From Gammaproteobacteria bacterium (GTDB lineage: Bacteria; Pseudomonadota; Gammaproteobacteria; Xanthomonadales; Marinicellaceae), in NCBI GenBank assembly GCA_041395445.1, contig JAWLAO010000003.1, positions 372,001 to 436,000 of the forward strand: a stretch of 64,000 nt of DNA, given 5' to 3'. Made by a program: the position numbers and the translations under genes. How positions within the stretch are numbered: the stretch's first letter is position 1; every line of letters begins with the position of its first letter. The notes beneath the pieces are model-generated. The model ran no database searches. It saw only the letters and a list, made by a program, of their open reading frames with translations, and was not told the origin of the DNA. Below, in pieces: positions 25,370 to 34,475 of this stretch.

Positions 25370-27547
25370 TTATCTTTTATAAATTGGCAGGCTGATTTCG
25401 ATAACAGCACCTGTCTCGTCATTATAGGCTTTGATGTTGCCACCATGCTCTTCCACGATTTTTTTGACTATTGCCAGTCCCAATCCCGAACCTCCGGTTT
25501 TTGTTGTTTCATAAGGTTCGAATAAATGTTCCATAATTTTTTCACTAAATCCCGGACCATTGTCACTAAGGCGGAGAATTAGCACATTGTCAATAGACTT
25601 GCTGATTGACGTTTTAATGGTAATTTTAATATTATTACTTGTCGCACTTTCCTGTGAATTCTTAATCAAATTGGTTAAAAGTTGTGAAAACCGAACCTTG
25701 TCAATAAACATAATTGGTTCCGGTTCAATTAAATCAAGGGTGAAGTCAATTCCGGCATTGGATACAAAGTATAAGTCCACCGAATTTTTAATCAGTTGAT
25801 TGAGCCCTCCCGCTTCACGTTTCAGTTCCGGAGCTTTGGCGTAATCAGAGAATGCATTCACCAGGGTTTTGAGGTTTTCTACTTGTGAAATTATGGTCTG
25901 TGTTGCTCTGTCAAGGACGTCTTTATCCTCAGGTGGTAATTTGTTTAAAAATCTGAGTTGTAACCTCTCAGCAGAAAGCTGAATTGGAGTTAATGGATTT
26001 TTCACTTCGTGAGCTAATCTTCGTGCAACTTCTGACCATGCGGCATCTCGTTGTGCTTGGTTGATAATCGTTTCATCATCAAATACGACAACAAGCCCGC
26101 CTTCGCTTTCTTCTGTCTCATTGTCCGGAATGCGGCTGCCCCTAACAACAAGAATTCTGCGAGTGTTATTATCAATCAGCAAAATCTCCTGATGCCATTC
26201 TTCGTTATGGTCTTCGAGTTTAGTCAGTAGCAATTCAACCAAAGGTAATAAACTGCTATTCTTTATCGCTAAAAACTCAATATTTTGATTCAGAATATCT
26301 TTATCTTGTAAACCCAGGATTTTTCCGGCAGCTGAATTTGCCATTAGGATTCTTTGCTCGCTATTAATGCTTAATACTCCACTAGAGAGATGGAGCAAGA
26401 CATTTTGTAAATACCATTTTTGGCTGAGAGCATCTGTTTGTGCTCTATGAGCTAATGCGCTGGAAGCAGCAATTTGTGAGGACATGGTATTGAATGATTT
26501 AACTAGGAAGCCAATTTCATCTTTGGAGCTGACAGGGACTTTCTGACTGTAATCTCCTATTGCTATGGAAGCTGTTGCTTTTGAAAGCAGGCTGATTGGT
26601 GCTACCAAGTTACGAGCTGACGAGAAAGCTCTGATGAGTGCTAGCAAAGTACTAAGTAATAAAACCAATCCCAAAATGATACTGAATGATTTTTTTAGTT
26701 GTTCCCGTTGATATTTTTGTTGGTTGTAATCCATCAAAGCAACTTCAATACTGTTTGCAAGAGCATTGTATTCAGGATTGATAGTGAAAATGCCTTGTAA
26801 AAATCTATAACTAGAAGTGATTTTTAATTCATTATCAAAACGTACCAAAGTCCGTATTTGCAATTGATTACCCGATTTACCCGGTTCGATTCGAGTGAAG
26901 TTCAAACCACTTCTGGCATCTCGAATAGCTGATAATGGTGGTGAGTCCGAGGACAAATCAAAAATGTCGGAATTGGCTTGATAAATAATTTTTTCACTTG
27001 CTGATATCAAAGTCAGGCTATAGGCGGTTGATTCCTCAAGATATTTGTCGAGGTAAATTGCCTGTCTGGGCTCATCAATTTCTCCCAGTTTTTGTGCTAT
27101 GTTCTTTGTTTGTGCCAGTGCTTGTTTCGTTTGAACTTCGAGAAAAATTTGCCCCAATTTGAGTGAATCATTAAGTGCCTTATCCGTTTTGGTGTCGAAC
27201 CACGAATCGATATAACTGTTTAAAAACTGAGTTGAAAAAATGTAAACAATCAAGACCGGAGGCAACGATAAAAAGATGAATGTTGAAACCATTCTCGAAG
27301 TAAGTTTAATCCCCGGTTCTTTATTTTTCCTTTTAATAAACAGCCAGACAAGTCTTTGAATGATGATAATTGAAAGAATCACCACTGCAAGAATAGAAGC
27401 GCCAAATAGCCAAAGATAAATTCGATTAAACTGTTCTGCACCTTTTACGGCTTCACCAAGTAAATAAAGAGAAAACAGCAGTATTCCGATAAGCAATAAA
27501 ATCAGAATGTTTTTGTAAATTGTTCTGTATTTGGAGAGCTTGTTCAA
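25370..27547 (-). CDS. ntrY: NtrY-like membrane sensor histidine kinase
   Basis: About 725 residues: three N-terminal membrane helices, a periplasmic loop of ~140 residues, a fourth helix (SIILGLVLLLSTLLALI), HAMP, PAS, H-box RRLAHEVKNPLTPIQLSAER, and an ATPase domain with NLIKNSQES, DNGPGF and GGSGLGLAIV. This is the NtrY layout. I place the start at TTG 27547, preceded by GGAAGG and directly after the DUF4390 stop; ATG codons further upstream would overlap that gene. The ntrX regulator that normally follows is absent here. The ligand is unknown; NtrY homologues act in nitrogen or redox response. Confidence 0.82.
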   Translation of the reverse strand: MNKLSKYRTIYKNILILLLIGILLFSLYLLGEAVKGAEQFNRIYLWLFGASILAVVILSIIIIQRLVWLFIKRKNKEPGIKLTSRMVSTFIFLSLPPVLIVYIFSTQFLNSYIDSWFDTKTDKALNDSLKLGQIFLEVQTKQALAQTKNIAQKLGEIDEPRQAIYLDKYLEESTAYSLTLISASEKIIYQANSDIFDLSSDSPPLSAIRDARSGLNFTRIEPGKSGNQLQIRTLVRFDNELKITSSYRFLQGIFTINPEYNALANSIEVALMDYNQQKYQREQLKKSFSIILGLVLLLSTLLALIRAFSSARNLVAPISLLSKATASIAIGDYSQKVPVSSKDEIGFLVKSFNTMSSQIAASSALAHRAQTDALSQKWYLQNVLLHLSSGVLSINSEQRILMANSAAGKILGLQDKDILNQNIEFLAIKNSSLLPLVELLLTKLEDHNEEWHQEILLIDNNTRRILVVRGSRIPDNETEESEGGLVVVFDDETIINQAQRDAAWSEVARRLAHEVKNPLTPIQLSAERLQLRFLNKLPPEDKDVLDRATQTIISQVENLKTLVNAFSDYAKAPELKREAGGLNQLIKNSVDLYFVSNAGIDFTLDLIEPEPIMFIDKVRFSQLLTNLIKNSQESATSNNIKITIKTSISKSIDNVLILRLSDNGPGFSEKIMEHLFEPYETTKTGGSGLGLAIVKKIVEEHGGNIKAYNDETGAVIEISLPIYKR

Positions 27548-27548
27548 A

Positions 27549-28118
27549 TTAATTAACCTTCCGTTGAAACCATTCCGTATTAATATCCCAGTCGTCATCA
27601 AAGAGAACAGGGAGTTGCATTGCTGTTGGTAAAGCACCTTTATCAAGTACAATTCGACACTTGACAAAAACATCAGAATTATCAGCTTGATTAAACTCAA
27701 AGTTGATTAGTTTCTCAAACTCAATCCATAAATCATCAAAGTTATTGAAACTCAACTGTTCATTGGTGTCTCTATTCTTAACGACATAGAGTTTGCTCAT
27801 TATGAAATAGTAAGCTTCAAGATTAACTTTCTGTGACTCCAGTGTTTCATCAAACCACCAATTTTTTTCTATAAAAGTTTCGGCTTTGGCAATAAACTGA
27901 ATTCTGATGCCATTGTCTATAGCTTCTTTAATTTTATCGGATACTTGGAAGTTGATTGTTGGATTTACTATTAGCTTTGAGCTTTTAGAAACAGTGTTTA
28001 ATAAAATGATATTGTTCTTTGCAAGAGCTATGGAACAATAAAATATAATAAAAAAGATGAATATTCCGATAAAAAATGATTCGGACTTATGTTTAAAAAT
28101 TTGGTTCAGCTTGTGCAT
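27549..28118 (-). CDS. DUF4390 protein
   Basis: 189 residues from ATG 28118: a basic N-terminus, a long hydrophobic signal or anchor (FFIGIFIFFIIFYCSIALA), then a soluble extracytoplasmic domain with the DUF4390 features FQVSDKIKEAIDNGI, the paired aromatic ENWWFDE and a final W-x-x-x-T-EWF segment. Its place between rsmB and ntrY is the conserved location of this family in Xanthomonadales-like genomes. Overlaps the rsmB end by 13 bases. Function unknown; by position it may act with NtrY in the periplasm, which is inference. Confidence 0.8.
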   Translation of the reverse strand: MHKLNQIFKHKSESFFIGIFIFFIIFYCSIALAKNNIILLNTVSKSSKLIVNPTINFQVSDKIKEAIDNGIRIQFIAKAETFIEKNWWFDETLESQKVNLEAYYFIMSKLYVVKNRDTNEQLSFNNFDDLWIEFEKLINFEFNQADNSDVFVKCRIVLDKGALPTAMQLPVLFDDDWDINTEWFQRKVN

Positions 28119-29362
28119 TTTTTCAAACAACAATAATAAAAACCATCCATATCCAATGTACCGGTAAGGATTTGTATGCCGTATTGGCAACTTTCAGCAA
28201 ACGGATAGTTTAACTTGATTTCCTTGAATTGAGGGTGTCTTTGCAGGAAATTTTTAATTTGTTCAGAGTTTTCACATCGGAAAACCGAACAGGTTGCATA
28301 TAGTATGACTCCATCATCGGCTACTATTTTTGCCATTTCATCAAGTAAAGTTTGTTGAGTATGAATAATATTTTCTAAATCTTCCGAACTTCTTTGAAAT
28401 TTAATATCCGGTTGACGACGGACAATTCCTGATGCACTGCATGGAGCATCCAACAGTATCTTATTGTACTTATCACCATTAAACCATTGACCTGATTGTG
28501 AAGCATCTGCAACGAGCACATTTGCTGAAAGTTTGAGTCTTTCAAGGTTTTGGTGAATTTTTTTTGCCCGATTTGGAAAAATTTCTAAAGCATCCAGTTG
28601 AACATTCGGGTTGAGTTCAAGAATGTGTCCTGTTTTTCCACCGGGTGCTGCACAGGCATCAAGTATTTTTTCATTATCTTGTGGATTCAAAATGATAGCG
28701 GCAAGCTGAGCACTGGCATCTTGAACTGAAACAGAACCGGTTTTGAATTCATCTAATTTGGTAATATCCTGCGCGTTAATTTTATATGCTGAGTTGATAC
28801 TTTGGTGTTGTTCAGCACTTTCTATAGGTTTGTATCTATGATTGGCACGAATCCACAAAGGTGGTTTTTGATTGTCAGCCACCAGAATTTTTTGCCAATG
28901 GTTTGGCCAATCCATTTGCAATTTTTCTATCCACCATTGGGGGTGTGAATATTGAGCTACCAAATTATCAGATTTATCATTTTTTATTTCAACCGACTTT
29001 CTCAAGCAGGAATTAATCAGCCCAACAGCCCATTGTTTTTTGAGGTTTTTGGCAGTATTCACAGCTTCATTAACCACCGCTCTTGCTGGTTTTTCCAGGT
29101 AAACAAGCTCTGCTAATGCTTGAGTCATTATCACACAGACCAGTTTATCTTTGGGCTTGTTTTTCACAAATTTGAGCCAGCAACTTTCCAGATGGTGATA
29201 ATGCCTCAAAGTCTCATAGCAAATAGCTTTGGCATAAGACTCTTCTTGAGGGTTTGCGAATGATTCGGTATGGTTTTGGATTGCTTGCCTGAGGCTGTCC
29301 TTTTTAAAAACAACGTCATAAGTTATTTTCGCAGACAATGTTCTGGAATTAATCTTTTTCAT
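28106..29362 (-). CDS. rsmB: 16S rRNA (cytosine-967-C5) methyltransferase
   Basis: SAM-dependent enzyme making m5C967 on 16S rRNA. N-terminal NusB-like RNA-binding domain (~1-150) and a C-terminal Rossmann methyltransferase: SAM motif LDACAAPGGKTGHILE, motif IV DAPCSASGIVRRQPD with the Pro-Cys that expels product, and motif VI ATCSVF with the catalytic Cys. The length of 418 residues fits. The start overlaps fmt by 14 bases, consistent with the usual fmt-rsmB unit. Confidence 0.94.
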   Translation of the reverse strand: MKKINSRTLSAKITYDVVFKKDSLRQAIQNHTESFANPQEESYAKAICYETLRHYHHLESCWLKFVKNKPKDKLVCVIMTQALAELVYLEKPARAVVNEAVNTAKNLKKQWAVGLINSCLRKSVEIKNDKSDNLVAQYSHPQWWIEKLQMDWPNHWQKILVADNQKPPLWIRANHRYKPIESAEQHQSINSAYKINAQDITKLDEFKTGSVSVQDASAQLAAIILNPQDNEKILDACAAPGGKTGHILELNPNVQLDALEIFPNRAKKIHQNLERLKLSANVLVADASQSGQWFNGDKYNKILLDAPCSASGIVRRQPDIKFQRSSEDLENIIHTQQTLLDEMAKIVADDGVILYATCSVFRCENSEQIKNFLQRHPQFKEIKLNYPFAESCQYGIQILTGTLDMDGFYYCCLKKCTS

Positions 29363-30278
29363 TATACCAGTTCGTTTTTGACTGCATAAATTGTCTGATA
29401 GATATTTTGTTTTTGCCCGGCTTTTGTATTTCAGTAACTTTCAATTGTCCGTCACCACATTGAATCACAAGCTGTTCTTTATTTGCCAGAACAATTTCTC
29501 CGATATTACATGATGAAGTTAAGTTAACGGATTCAGCAGCCCAGAGTTTGAATGATTCGCCATTGATTTCAGCAACGACTCCCGGCCATGGGTTGAAAGC
29601 CCTGATTTTTTGATGGATAGATTTTGCTGATTCTTGCCATGAAATCTGTGATTCAGACTTTTCAAGTTTTTTGGCATAAGTAACTCCTTCTTCACTCTGA
29701 ATCATTGGCTCGGGAAGCAAGTCACTTTCCAGTAGTTTTAGACACTCAATGAGTGCAGATGCCCCCATGATTTTTAGTTTGTCATGTAGTTGAGATGCTG
29801 TTTCAATTTCTGAGATGGAACATTCGTGCTGAAGATAAACAGGTCCTGTATCCAGTCCGGCTTCCATTTGCATAATTCCGACTCCGGTGGTTTTATCACC
29901 GGCTAATAATGCCCGGTGAATCGGAGCCGCTCCTCTCCAGCGAGGTAATAATGACGCGTGTATATTCCAACATGCAATTTTGGGGATGTCCAAAACGGTT
30001 TGCGGAAGTATCAGTCCGTAGGCAACAACAACCATTAAATCCGGTTGCAAGTCTCTTAGTTCATTAATTGCATCATCTGTTCTGAGTGAGATTGGTTGGT
30101 AAACCTCAATATTGTTATCTAATGCATATTGTTTGACTGGTGTGTATTGGACTTTTCTTCCTCGCCCAATGCCCTTGTCAGGTTGTGTATAAACGGCAAC
30201 GACGTCGTAGTTGTTTTGAATCAACTGCTTAAGAGGTTCAACGGCAAAATCCGGAGTTCCACAAAATACTATTCTCAT
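29349..30278 (-). CDS. fmt: Methionyl-tRNA formyltransferase
   Basis: Formylates initiator Met-tRNA using 10-formyl-THF. Hallmarks are GTPDFAVEPLKQLI at the N-terminus, the active-site region NIHASLLPRWRGAAPIHRA (with catalytic Asn and His), and LDTGPVYLQHE. The length of 309 residues is standard. It normally follows def; here the upstream gene is tdk, with which it shares one base (TAATG), so the two are coupled. Downstream it leads into rsmB, DUF4390 and ntrY. Confidence 0.95.
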   Translation of the reverse strand: MRIVFCGTPDFAVEPLKQLIQNNYDVVAVYTQPDKGIGRGRKVQYTPVKQYALDNNIEVYQPISLRTDDAINELRDLQPDLMVVVAYGLILPQTVLDIPKIACWNIHASLLPRWRGAAPIHRALLAGDKTTGVGIMQMEAGLDTGPVYLQHECSISEIETASQLHDKLKIMGASALIECLKLLESDLLPEPMIQSEEGVTYAKKLEKSESQISWQESAKSIHQKIRAFNPWPGVVAEINGESFKLWAAESVNLTSSCNIGEIVLANKEQLVIQCGDGQLKVTEIQKPGKNKISIRQFMQSKTNWYNEKD

Positions 30279-30907
30279 TAATTTTTATCTTCAATTGGTA
30301 ATGATAGCTGGATGGGCTCGATTGTGCCTTTGTCAAAGAAAATACGTTTGTATTCTGCTCTGGAAACTGAAACATACTTGTCATTGCCACCAATTTCAAC
30401 TTGATTCCCATCCTTGACAGCTCGACCATTTTCATCAACTCTGACAACCATTGTGGCTTTCTTGCCTGAGTGACAAATTGTTTTCAATTCTTTTAACGAA
30501 TCTGCCCAAGCCAAAAGATAGTGGCTTCCTTGAAACAATTCTCCCTGGAAGTCAGTTCTCAACCCATAAGCCAGAACCGGAATATTCTCCTGATCGACGA
30601 TTTCTGTCAGTTGATATACTTGATCTTTGCTTAAAAATTGAGCTTCATCAACAAGAACACAATGAATTTCTTGTTCCTTTAAATATTTTTTCACCAGATT
30701 ATAAATATTCTCTTTTTCAGCAAAAATAATTGAAGGAGATGATACGCCAATCCTTGATGTGACTTTTCCAACGCCAAAACGATTATCAATAGCCGGAGAA
30801 AGAATCAGCGTATTCATGCCTCTTTCTCGATAATTATAGCTGGATTGCAATAAATGCGTGGTTTTGCCGGCATTCATTGCTGAATAATAGAAATAAAGTT
30901 TTGCCAT
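30278..30907 (-). CDS. tdk: Thymidine kinase, lacking most zinc ligands
   Basis: Type II (TK1-like) thymidine kinase for deoxynucleoside salvage. P-loop YSAMNAGKTTHLLQ, DEAQFL (Walker B with the catalytic Glu nearby), and the lasso region IGGNDKYVSVSRAEYKR that holds the thymine. In E. coli TdK the two C-x-x-C-like pairs bind structural zinc; here the first is CHSG (one Cys, one Ser) and the second Cys is replaced by Ser (VSVSRAEY), so the site is probably empty. The length of 209 residues is normal, so it is likely still active. Confidence 0.92.
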   Translation of the reverse strand: MAKLYFYYSAMNAGKTTHLLQSSYNYRERGMNTLILSPAIDNRFGVGKVTSRIGVSSPSIIFAEKENIYNLVKKYLKEQEIHCVLVDEAQFLSKDQVYQLTEIVDQENIPVLAYGLRTDFQGELFQGSHYLLAWADSLKELKTICHSGKKATMVVRVDENGRAVKDGNQVEIGGNDKYVSVSRAEYKRIFFDKGTIEPIQLSLPIEDKN

Positions 30908-30936
30908 CTGTTGAGATGATTTAATAAAACAAAGTG

Positions 30937-32997
30937 TTATTCTATCAGTTTTGTGATTTGATGTGGACTTGAAAAATAGTTTCCCTGAAAAAAATTGACT
31001 CCCAGTGCTGAAATTTGGTTAAGAGACTCCTCACTTTCGATATGTTCTGCAATGGTTTGTTTTTCTGTAATTTCTGCAATACTAACGATGGATGAGATAA
31101 TAGCTTTGTTTATTTTATCTTTATTGATTTCTTTTATAAATTGTCCGTCAATTTTGATAAAGTCATACTCTATATTTTTTAGATAGGAGAAGCTGGTCAA
31201 GCCTTTGCCAAAATCATCTAAAGAAATCTTACAACCCATTTGTCGAACATGCTTGATAAACTCCAATGCTTTTTCAAGATTCTTGATGACTTCGTTTTCG
31301 TTAACCTCGAAACATATTATTTTGGGGTCGATATTGTATTTATTCATACAATTCAGCACATAGGGAAGAAAACTGTCCTTTCTGAGTGATAAGCCTGAAA
31401 TATTTATAGAAAACAAAGTGTTGTTAATTTGCTCTCTATGGGCGTCGTAGAAATTACAAAATAACTCTATGACTTGTTTATCAATAGCAAAATTCATACC
31501 AAACCGGTCAGCTGATGGCATAAACAAAGCCGGCGAAATGAGTTCTCCTTGCTCATTTCTCATACGAATGAGAATTTCGTAATGGGATTGAGAGTTAGGT
31601 TCGAGTGAATTTATTGATTGACACCAAAGTTCAAACTTTCCTTTTAAGAGAGTTTTTTTCAGAGCATCGTACCACTTTAACTCAGTTTGGGTTTTTTTGA
31701 ATTCAAAGTTTTCAGCGTTGTATATAGTGTATTTGTTCTTACCTAATTTTTTTGAGACATAACAGGCTTCATCGGCATGAATGAACACTGATCGAAAATC
31801 ATCTTCATTTTCTACAAAAACAATACCAATGCTGATTCCCAGTTTAAAAATTTTGCTTTTCCATTGATAGGTATAATTACTAATGGCAGACTTGATTTTT
31901 TCGGCCAATGCTATCACCTCTTGTTGAGAGGTTTCGCTTAGGATTAATCCGAACTCATCTCCCCCAAGACGAGCTAGATAAGCATCCTTTCCACTAGTTT
32001 CTTGTAATATTTGGCTGACTTCTCCCAAAACATCATCGCCGTATATATGTCCACAGGAGTCATTAATGACTTTAAAATAGTCCAAGTCCATATACATAAA
32101 GCTTAGCTTGCTTTTGTCGTAGGTTTTTTTAAGAAGTTGTTTTAACTTTTTCTCACACCAACGACGACTGTATAGGTTGGTTAAAGAATCTCTAAACGCC
32201 AGTTTAGCCAGCCGGTCAACAAGTTGAGTTTGATTTGTAATGTCTTTGTAATACCAACAGGTTCCTGCAATTTCATCATTACTTATGTGCGGAACCGAGC
32301 GTCTTTCAATGATTCTTCCGTCTTTGAAGTGGATTGTGTCTCTGGTTTGGGATTTCTTATCAAAGTTTTGCGTAAAACTAATTAAAACACCTTGTTGCTT
32401 CTCTGAAATCTTTTCCTGCATGATTTTATAGGTCTCATCCAGAGTTTGAATAAATAAGTCACCCTTGTTAAAACCCCACATATTGTTAAACTCCAGGCTG
32501 ATTGCCAGAAATTTTTCATTGCGATCAATGATGAGCAATGCTTCGGATAATGAATCGAGAATAATTCGGTTAGTTGTTTGCAAGTTTTTAATCGCTTGTT
32601 TGGTTAATACATTCTCTGTTTCGATGATAGAAATTCCGAAATACCCAATCAGTTGATCATTCTCAAAAACGGCTCTAGCATGGGTATTCAGATGCATGAT
32701 TTGGCCGGTTGCCGATTTAATCCGGAATTTAATGTTGTTAAAAAAAGAACTTGGTTCTTGAAGTTCGGCAATGGCATTATCCCATGAGCTTTTATTGTAA
32801 GGGATTATGATGTCATTGAGTTTGTGTCCGATGACCTCTTCTTTGGAATATCCTATCTGTTCACTGATTGTTTGATTGATGTTTTGAATGACGAAATCAG
32901 AGTCCACTTCCCAGAAAATAATTTCATCAGAGAGCTCAACCAGTTCAAGCATTTTTCTGGTTTCTGAGTTGTAATTGTTGTCTGCCTTCATTGTCAT
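30937..32997 (-). CDS. PAS-PAS-GGDEF-EAL cyclic-di-GMP signalling protein
   Basis: 686 residues, no membrane helix. Two PAS domains (~10-125, ~140-260), a GGDEF domain with intact RLGGDEFGL (~355), and an EAL domain in which EAL reads EIL but other catalytic parts remain (FEVNENEV, LDDFGKG, KIDGQF, AEHIES, FFQGNYF). A cyclase-active, possibly bifunctional enzyme is likely. Monocistronic, reading leftward and ending 29 bases before tdk in the same direction. The sensed signal is not evident. Confidence 0.9.
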   Translation of the reverse strand: MTMKADNNYNSETRKMLELVELSDEIIFWEVDSDFVIQNINQTISEQIGYSKEEVIGHKLNDIIIPYNKSSWDNAIAELQEPSSFFNNIKFRIKSATGQIMHLNTHARAVFENDQLIGYFGISIIETENVLTKQAIKNLQTTNRIILDSLSEALLIIDRNEKFLAISLEFNNMWGFNKGDLFIQTLDETYKIMQEKISEKQQGVLISFTQNFDKKSQTRDTIHFKDGRIIERRSVPHISNDEIAGTCWYYKDITNQTQLVDRLAKLAFRDSLTNLYSRRWCEKKLKQLLKKTYDKSKLSFMYMDLDYFKVINDSCGHIYGDDVLGEVSQILQETSGKDAYLARLGGDEFGLILSETSQQEVIALAEKIKSAISNYTYQWKSKIFKLGISIGIVFVENEDDFRSVFIHADEACYVSKKLGKNKYTIYNAENFEFKKTQTELKWYDALKKTLLKGKFELWCQSINSLEPNSQSHYEILIRMRNEQGELISPALFMPSADRFGMNFAIDKQVIELFCNFYDAHREQINNTLFSINISGLSLRKDSFLPYVLNCMNKYNIDPKIICFEVNENEVIKNLEKALEFIKHVRQMGCKISLDDFGKGLTSFSYLKNIEYDFIKIDGQFIKEINKDKINKAIISSIVSIAEITEKQTIAEHIESEESLNQISALGVNFFQGNYFSSPHQITKLIE

Positions 32998-33207
32998 AGT
33001 TATTTGTTAGCAGTTGATTCCCGGAGTTGAGTGAATCAATGTTTAATATTCAACCAAATTTCTGAAAAGGTACGACGAATGAAAATAGCCAAGCTGAACT
33101 TGACCTTGTATTTGTTGTCCTATCCACTATACGATTGACTAGGTATTATACACCAAATTATGACGAATGTTAGAAGTAGAAAGGTCTGTTAAATAGAGTT
33201 TTTAAAA

Positions 33208-33240
33208 ATAAAAAACCGGGTGAATAAACTCCACCCGGTT
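33208..33240 (-). terminator. Terminator after the DUF3011 gene
   Basis: Nine-pair stem AACCGGGTG with CACCCGGTT. Read on the minus strand it is followed by TTTTTATTTTT. It lies 24 bases beyond the stop of the gene at 33264. The stretch 32998-33207 holds no gene; only scattered promoter-like A/T-rich hexamers (TATAAT on the minus strand near 33150) are seen there. Confidence 0.8.
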
Positions 33241-33263
33241 GGTAAAAAATACGATTTCAGAAA

Positions 33264-34472
33264 TTAGTGAATTTCAAATTCGGCACGACATCCGTTATCA
33301 ACCCAGATATTGTTTCTGTCATATCCCCAATTTCCTTGGCAACTGCTACTGGATAATTGTCTTTTTAGCTTCACTTTTCTACCACTTGTAATTGCACAAG
33401 TGTTTCTTCTATTATTGAGTGATGAGCATATCAGCGTATTGTTATATCCGTTATTGTTGTGTCCCGGATTATTGTTGTAACCAGGACCATTGCCGTAGTT
33501 GTTTCCATGTCCATAATTACCATGATGCCCACCACGTCCGTTAATGTACAACTGGAATGTTGCTCTGCAACCATTATCAACCCATATGCTGTTACGGTCA
33601 TAACCCCAATTTCCTTCACAAGATGATCTGGAATGTTGTTTTTTCAGTCTGACGCCACCGGATGTATCTGCCGGGCAACTATTTCTTCTCATATCTCGCG
33701 AAGCACAACTCACAGTATCATCCATGTATCCGTTATTATTGTTATTGAAAGGCAAGATTCTGAATTTGGCACGACAGCCGTTTCTGACCCAAATTCCCTG
33801 ACGGTCATAACCCCAGTTACCATTACAGCTGGCGCGTGATAGTTGGCGGATAAACTCGACACCACCTCGAACATCCACATCACAAGATTGGAATCTCATA
33901 TCGTTGGAACTACAATAGACAATATCGTCTTGAGGAGTTCCCCAGTGGCTTTGATTAACGACAAACTCAGCTCGGCAACCATTAGTCACCCAAACACCAT
34001 TTCTGTCAAATCCCCAGTTATTATGACAGGAAGTGTAACTTAACTGACGGAGTAACTGGACTTCACGTCCATCAAGGTAAGCCGGACAATAAGTACGGTT
34101 ATATCCATGCGACTCACAGACAAAAATATTCTCATCAGCTCCCGGTTGATCCCAGCCATAATTGACAGTAAATTCAGCCCGGCAACCATTATCAACCCAA
34201 ATTCCGGTTTGATCATATCCCCAGTTGTAATTACAGGTTGCATAAGATAGCTGTTGATTGAAATTCACACCGTATCTAGTGTCAGCCGGACAATGTGTGC
34301 GTCGATTTCCATTGGATTCGCAAACAATCACTTGTTGATTTGAGTGATAATTGTACCTGTCCATGTATTTATCATTATTCTGATTCTTCAAATTTTTCAG
34401 ATCCCTGGTTTGTTCTTGTTGGGCAATTGCTACAACACTAAATAATAGAAAAAATATAAATAGCTTTTTCAT
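33264..34472 (-). CDS. Secreted protein with five DUF3011 repeats
   Basis: 402 residues. The signal peptide KKLFIFFLLFSVVAIA is followed by five copies of a ~55-residue unit with the pattern C-x4-R-x3-C, (Q/R)LS-x3-C, NWG(Y/F)D-x3-(I/V)WV, NGCRA-F; each copy has four conserved Cys, which suggests two disulfides per repeat. Copies 1-4 are nearly head to tail; a Gly/Asn/His/Tyr-rich linker separates copies 4 and 5. Exported, probably periplasmic or extracellular. Lectin-like or wall-binding roles can be imagined, but none is established. It lies 3 bases after the oppA-like gene on the same strand. Confidence 0.85.
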   Translation of the reverse strand: MKKLFIFFLLFSVVAIAQQEQTRDLKNLKNQNNDKYMDRYNYHSNQQVIVCESNGNRRTHCPADTRYGVNFNQQLSYATCNYNWGYDQTGIWVDNGCRAEFTVNYGWDQPGADENIFVCESHGYNRTYCPAYLDGREVQLLRQLSYTSCHNNWGFDRNGVWVTNGCRAEFVVNQSHWGTPQDDIVYCSSNDMRFQSCDVDVRGGVEFIRQLSRASCNGNWGYDRQGIWVRNGCRAKFRILPFNNNNNGYMDDTVSCASRDMRRNSCPADTSGGVRLKKQHSRSSCEGNWGYDRNSIWVDNGCRATFQLYINGRGGHHGNYGHGNNYGNGPGYNNNPGHNNNGYNNTLICSSLNNRRNTCAITSGRKVKLKRQLSSSSCQGNWGYDRNNIWVDNGCRAEFEIH

Positions 34473-34475
34473 GAT

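Noticed and set aside
33431..34243. Long open frames antisense to and within the DUF3011 gene
   Set aside because: They come from the biased, repeated codons of the real gene; they lack ribosome sites and domain matches.
33264..34472. CRISPR or DNA-level tandem repeat array
   Set aside because: The periodicity comes from protein repeats in a coding frame with variable bases, not identical repeats with spacers.
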